From NCBI RefSeq assembly GCF_017571495.1, contig NZ_JAGETZ010000001.1, positions 186,001-250,000 on the forward strand: 64,000 nt of DNA, given 5' to 3'. The position numbers and the translations under genes were made by a program. Source of the stretch: Hymenobacter negativus. GTDB taxonomy: Bacteria > Bacteroidota > Bacteroidia > Cytophagales > Hymenobacteraceae. Under the pieces are notes generated by a model that did no database searches, was not told where the DNA came from, and worked only from the letters and a program-made list of their open reading frames with translations. The first letter of the stretch is position 1. Every line of letters starts with the position of its first letter. Of the stretch, positions 60,613 through 64,000 are shown one piece after another.

Positions 60613-60709
60613 GAAATAAGGATTGAATCAAGTGCTGGTTAGTACATTTAGCCGCTTTCACTGGCCGCGCCGCATTGGCTGGCTAGCTTACCAAACCAAG
60701 CCGGCAGCT

Positions 60710-61513
60710 ATGGGATTTTTCGACAAGATACTGAGCCCTGATACCAACGTAGAAGTCACGTTCATCGACCACGCTACCGGCCAGGTGATTGGCAGCACCA
60801 AGCTCCCCCCCGAACAGCTTCCTGACACATTTGGTGTAGCGACCAACTTTACCCTCGGCACGCAGGAATGGCAAGTAGCAACTGCCGCTCCGGTGACCAA
60901 AATTGAATTTAGCCGTACGAAAGAGCTTACCCTGCGGCTCAATAAAATTGAGTACCTCAATCCGCAGGATATACACTACACGCTGCCTACTATTTCGGAC
61001 AAATTGCCGGATATGGATGAGACGGCTTTGTTTTCAGCATTTGAGCTAAGCATTTTCGAAGACGACTGGCGGCAAAATGAGTTTCTACCCAGCGCTGCCC
61101 TCCCCTTAGTGACGCAGGAAGCAGCGACTATTCAGCGCATCTGGGCAGAGTTTGGGAATTTATCTGATGACGGCTTTCAGTCATTCAAGCAGCTGCACGT
61201 TCGGGAAAGCATTGGGGAGCCTGGGTTGGCGCTTGATTTTGCTCGCCTTCAGGCCGTGCTTGGTGCTTCATCTCCCGGCAGCTTAAAAATCTACGACCTG
61301 CCCGGCTTCGTCCGCAACGGCTTTGTGCTTAAGACTGCTGCTACGTACTATTATGGCCTGCTGGAGGGCGGCGCGACCGTGACCCACCTGTGCATGGCCC
61401 AGGTCGAGGAAGAGGCTTTAGCTGAAGTGCAGGCCGTGAATCATGCTTTCGCCCTGCTATTTGTGGTATGGTACCACGCTCAGGTAATTGCGCCGGAAAC
61501 GGGCGTAGTGTAG
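60710..61513 (+). CDS. Hypothetical protein
   Basis: A 267-residue protein starting MGFFDKILSPDTNVEVTFID. The first half is beta-rich; the second half is helical and ends with a hydrophobic stretch (FALLFVVWYHAQVIAP). The ATG at 60710 is used because the upstream in-frame codons overlap the divergent promoter region. No family was recognised. Confidence 0.6.
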   Translation: MGFFDKILSPDTNVEVTFIDHATGQVIGSTKLPPEQLPDTFGVATNFTLGTQEWQVATAAPVTKIEFSRTKELTLRLNKIEYLNPQDIHYTLPTISDKLPDMDETALFSAFELSIFEDDWRQNEFLPSAALPLVTQEAATIQRIWAEFGNLSDDGFQSFKQLHVRESIGEPGLALDFARLQAVLGASSPGSLKIYDLPGFVRNGFVLKTAATYYYGLLEGGATVTHLCMAQVEEEALAEVQAVNHAFALLFVVWYHAQVIAPETGVV

Positions 61514-61615
61514 CCCGCGCCCGGTATAACCTGCCCAATTTCGGCTTGAGCGAGCCGGGCATAATCAACGTCCGGCCTGATTACCACCAATTTCTAGGCT
61601 TCACTATCTCTTTCA

Positions 61616-61867
61616 ATGCCAGATATTCGACAACTGGTACCGGGCCAATGCTACCGGGTTGTTCGGGCCTTCACCGACCACGACGGCGGCCAGCATCCGG
61701 TGGGTGAAACGTGGGTGTTTGAAGACTCCAAATTCGTACCTTATCACGATGGGCTTACGCTGCACGTGAGCGTACATGGCATGCCGCAAATATATCGTTT
61801 GCAGTGGCTGCCGGAAGAACAAGGCGCGCTCATTGAGCATTTCACTGATTACGTCGTGACTTGTTGA
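61616..61867 (+). CDS. DUF3601 domain protein
   Basis: An 83-residue protein with the DUF3601 pattern: LVPGQCYRVVRAFTDHDGGQ, HPVGETWVFEDSKFVPYHDG, then LTLHVSVHGMPQIYRLQW. A small beta-rich fold of unknown function. Confidence 0.82.
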   Translation: MPDIRQLVPGQCYRVVRAFTDHDGGQHPVGETWVFEDSKFVPYHDGLTLHVSVHGMPQIYRLQWLPEEQGALIEHFTDYVVTC

Positions 61868-61880
61868 ATTAAAGCCGTAG

Positions 61881-62069
61881 TGGAGCGCGCCAACCGTTAA
61901 AAAATACAGCGTCCTGATTTTGCTAAACGGCGGTCCGCTTTCCGCGCCGCAGATGAAGCAACTCGACCCACAAAAAATTCCGAATGTGCAGGCGCTACGC
62001 ACCGAAGAAGAAATGAGCCCTTACACCGAACCCCGTTATCCTGCTGCTTATGGCGTGCTGAAGCAATGA
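61881..62069 (+). pseudogene. Gene remnant, 5' end missing
   Basis: A frame that begins right after a TAG and ends at 62067-62069 encodes VLILLNGGPLSAPQMKQLDP, then KIPNVQALRTEEEM and YPAAYGVLKQ. The pattern resembles the plug-like end of TonB-linked or carboxypeptidase-like proteins. There is no start, so it is a leftover of a larger gene. Confidence 0.5.
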
Positions 62070-62170
62070 AAGAACCATATCACGCTTCATTGCGGGCATT
62101 GTGGCTACTTTTAGATTTCGTGGGTAGCAAGCTTCTCACGCGATAGTAGCAACCTTACTTTTTGAAATTT

Positions 62171-62707
62171 ATGGAAGACCCAACCGAAGACTTTGAGGCC
62201 TTATGCGATGCGACCGTGCTAGAATACGCGGCCAACGAATCGCCGCGCATCTGGCACCAAATGGTGATGGAATGGAACTGGGATAGCGGCCTCTACTTCT
62301 TCCAGTGGCTGCTGAATAATCCCGCTACAGACCGCGCCACGGCTCTGATGATGTACTGGATGGGCGGGCCACGCTGGTATAAACAGGCGGCTAACCACAC
62401 CGAAGCCAAGGCCCTGCACATCTCCTTGAAATCTTTCGATTTTATCGAAGAACTCGAAGCTAAATACCTCGCTGGCTACTTCACCAATAGCCAGTTTGCC
62501 TACAACCCCGCCCATGACCACGATGGCTATGACTGGACCAAAGAGTATGCCGACAAAATTGCGGTGCGCGACATTCCTCCCATTATGTTTCAGCCGCTCA
62601 GCGGAGAAACGGTAGAAAAGCCCCAAGGCTTTGTCGAAGGGATGCCAGAGCCTTTGGCCACGCGCATCGATGCCATGCTGGATGCATTCCTTGACGAAGA
62701 GGAATAG
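62171..62707 (+). CDS. DUF4274 domain protein
   Basis: A 178-residue acidic protein fitting DUF4274: FEALCDATVLEYAANESPRI, WHQMVMEWNWDSGLYFFQWL, then NNPATDRATALMMYW. Proteins of this type are often near SUKH-like genes. The ATG at 62171 is used rather than a TTG at 62162. Confidence 0.75.
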   Translation: MEDPTEDFEALCDATVLEYAANESPRIWHQMVMEWNWDSGLYFFQWLLNNPATDRATALMMYWMGGPRWYKQAANHTEAKALHISLKSFDFIEELEAKYLAGYFTNSQFAYNPAHDHDGYDWTKEYADKIAVRDIPPIMFQPLSGETVEKPQGFVEGMPEPLATRIDAMLDAFLDEEE

Positions 62708-62765
62708 CCACTTGTGTCCTCGATACTGCAACTAAGGTATTATTAAATCCGGTAGCGTATTCGCA

Positions 62766-62943
62766 GTGGGTCGTGACTTCAAGGGCCTTTCCTCGCCCCC
62801 GCTCTACGTGTCGGGCATCGCGGCCAGCTTTCCGGAACCCATATGTGGCGGGCGGCATCTACGTGGCCGTGGCGCTGATGTGGCTCATCCCCGACCGGCG
62901 CATTGAGCGCACTTTGGTGGAGAAGGGTGACGAGAAACACTGA
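62766..62943 (+). pseudogene. TMEM175-like C-terminal remnant, frameshifted
   Basis: One frame reads RDFKGLSSPPLYVSGIAAS and, after a one-base slip near 62835, NPYVAGGIYVAVALMWLIPD then RRIERTLVEKGDEK to a TGA at 62941-62943. The end resembles TMEM175-family (DUF1211) channel proteins. The 5' part is missing, so it is non-functional. Confidence 0.55.
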
Positions 62944-62946
62944 CTA

Positions 62947-63873
62947 TCAGCTTACCCATCCATTGACATAAGTGAGGTCAACAACTTCTCCATTCACTTT
63001 CACCATATAAGTGTTTCCTCTCCCGCATCGAGGCCCACAGTAGCACGCTTCCTCGACAAAGTAAAGCTGTTCGGACTCAACTATTTTAGTTATTGAACAA
63101 GTATTATAATTCTCGCTTACGCTTTGTTTAGGAATTATTATCCCGCCAATTGACAGCTTCTCCAAGGCGACAATTTCTGATTTGTAATTCCATTCTCTAC
63201 CAGCCGGAAAAAACTTTAAATTATTGACTGTATACCAAGGGTCTAACAGGCTGCGCTGTTCGTCAAGACGACGCTGAGGATACTTAGCTGCATCCAGCTT
63301 ATTAAGTACCAAAAGTACCTTGTAGATGGTTTCATCAACTGTTTTTTTTGTCAGCACTACCGGGTCTCCCTCGAAAAAACGTTTGAAAAAACTATCTCGG
63401 GGCATTGATACTAATTTATGTTTGACTGATAGGTAGCGTTCTAACTGGCTTTCAAATACAGTCTCCGCATTGGCGGTTTCCTGATGCAAATACGCTAGGA
63501 TGACGCCTTCATCGGCACCAAACACAAACATGTGCTCTGCACTTACTTGTTCTGCGGCGGCAACATCGTTATCCATCACTTTTTCAAGCACCCGGGCTAA
63601 TTCAGGTGTCTTGACAGCTACGCCTATACTTTTCAAATAGCGACGGCCCCAACTACTTTGCGCGAACCTGTCAGGAAGCCCATTAAGGAGTTGTAATGCT
63701 ACCTGCTGATTTGCTAGCCAAATAGGCGTATCATGTACTAATGCTCGCACCGAATCAGAACCGTATTTGGTCTGAATAGCAGGCAAGTCTTTAATAAGTA
63801 CTTCTCTGACTTTTTGGGCATAGCAAGTGCTATTAGCAAAAAGCAGCGCTATCCAGAGGCATAATAGTTTCAT
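62947..63873 (-). CDS. Secreted hypothetical protein
   Basis: A 308-residue protein with a signal peptide (MKLLCLWIALLFANSTCYAQ). The ATG at 63873 is chosen because it starts the signal peptide. The mature protein is mostly alpha/beta with VVLTKKTVDETIYKVLLVLN, and Cys residues cluster near the C-terminus (EEACYCGPRCGRGNTYM). Function unknown. Confidence 0.6.
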   Translation of the reverse strand: MKLLCLWIALLFANSTCYAQKVREVLIKDLPAIQTKYGSDSVRALVHDTPIWLANQQVALQLLNGLPDRFAQSSWGRRYLKSIGVAVKTPELARVLEKVMDNDVAAAEQVSAEHMFVFGADEGVILAYLHQETANAETVFESQLERYLSVKHKLVSMPRDSFFKRFFEGDPVVLTKKTVDETIYKVLLVLNKLDAAKYPQRRLDEQRSLLDPWYTVNNLKFFPAGREWNYKSEIVALEKLSIGGIIIPKQSVSENYNTCSITKIVESEQLYFVEEACYCGPRCGRGNTYMVKVNGEVVDLTYVNGWVS

Positions 63874-63908
63874 AGGTTCATCAACCTTTAAACCAGCCAA
63901 TTATTGTA

Positions 63909-64000
63909 CTACAGCCGCGGGTCCACCACCTCTTTTTCTAACGCTAGGACGCCAAAGACGCATTGATGCACCCGGCGCAGGGGCTGGCCAGCTACCAAGC
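63909..64000 (-). CDS. Partial minus-strand gene at the window edge
   Basis: The minus strand is open from the right edge to a TAG at 63909-63911 and ends VFGVLALEKEVVDPRL, which looks like a protein C-terminus. The rest lies outside the window, so the product cannot be named. Confidence 0.35.
   Translation of the reverse strand, partial: LVAGQPLRRVHQCVFGVLALEKEVVDPRL

Noticed and set aside
1..64000. tRNA or rRNA genes, including a tRNA attachment site for the integrase
   Set aside because: No cloverleaf or rRNA-like segment was recognised by eye, and none next to the candidate attachment repeats.

Overview
The window looks like the chromosome of a Hymenobacter-type bacterium (Bacteroidota, Cytophagales). 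The evidence is GC-rich coding sequence, scarce Shine-Dalgarno sites, TTTG / TAnnTTTG promoter boxes and many family-typical DUF proteins and lipoproteins. No rRNA, tRNA or CRISPR array was seen.

1-18.6 kb: part of a tailed prophage read mainly on the minus strand, entering from the right. Small regulatory genes (18.6-16.5 kb) lead to a winged-helix replication-type protein (15.4-14.1 kb), a serine recombinase (12.1-11.4 kb), a tail/baseplate block with an endolysin-like gene (11.4-2.6 kb, ending in a hairpin terminator), and a head block (S49 protease, scaffold-like coiled coil, capsid; 2.5-0.04 kb). Plus-strand genes inside the block (12308, 13110, 16183) look like morons. Terminase and portal are not in view and may lie left of position 1.

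18.2-27.1 kb: a divergent regulator pair (18173 minus / 18725 plus), then cargo, then an intact tyrosine integrase (25654). The cargo is a gene of unknown function behind a striking operator array, and a more A/T-rich four-gene minus-strand operon. That operon is an ABC-three-component (ABC-3C) system (nuclease-type effector, middle component, DUF3732 ATPase) followed by a HEPN-motif protein. This is the best candidate for an interesting defence system.

28.6-33.2 kb: a smaller, decayed copy of the same layout. It has a homologous regulator pair, cargo (SRPBCC, a GhoS-like protein next to a one-helix peptide, a DUF3606 protein, an outer-membrane barrel) and a dead, truncated integrase. Similar 20-bp sequences at 28584 and 33222 may be attachment sites, which would imply tandem insertion at one site.

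33.3-64 kb: host accessory DNA. A MarR/EVE/VOC operon is followed by a run of plus-strand genes (DUF4241, DUF4132/DUF7737, TPR, DUF1963, SMI1/KNR4), lipoproteins, a WGR-like propeller protein, and HEAT-like and outer-membrane proteins. Then come an ADP-ribosylglycohydrolase, a GbsR regulator with a nucleoside-sugar-epimerase-like gene behind a 46-bp perfect palindrome, two adjacent nucleotidyltransferases, DUF3601 and DUF4274 proteins, and gene remnants. Functions here are mostly family-level. All calls come from reading the sequence; no database search was run.
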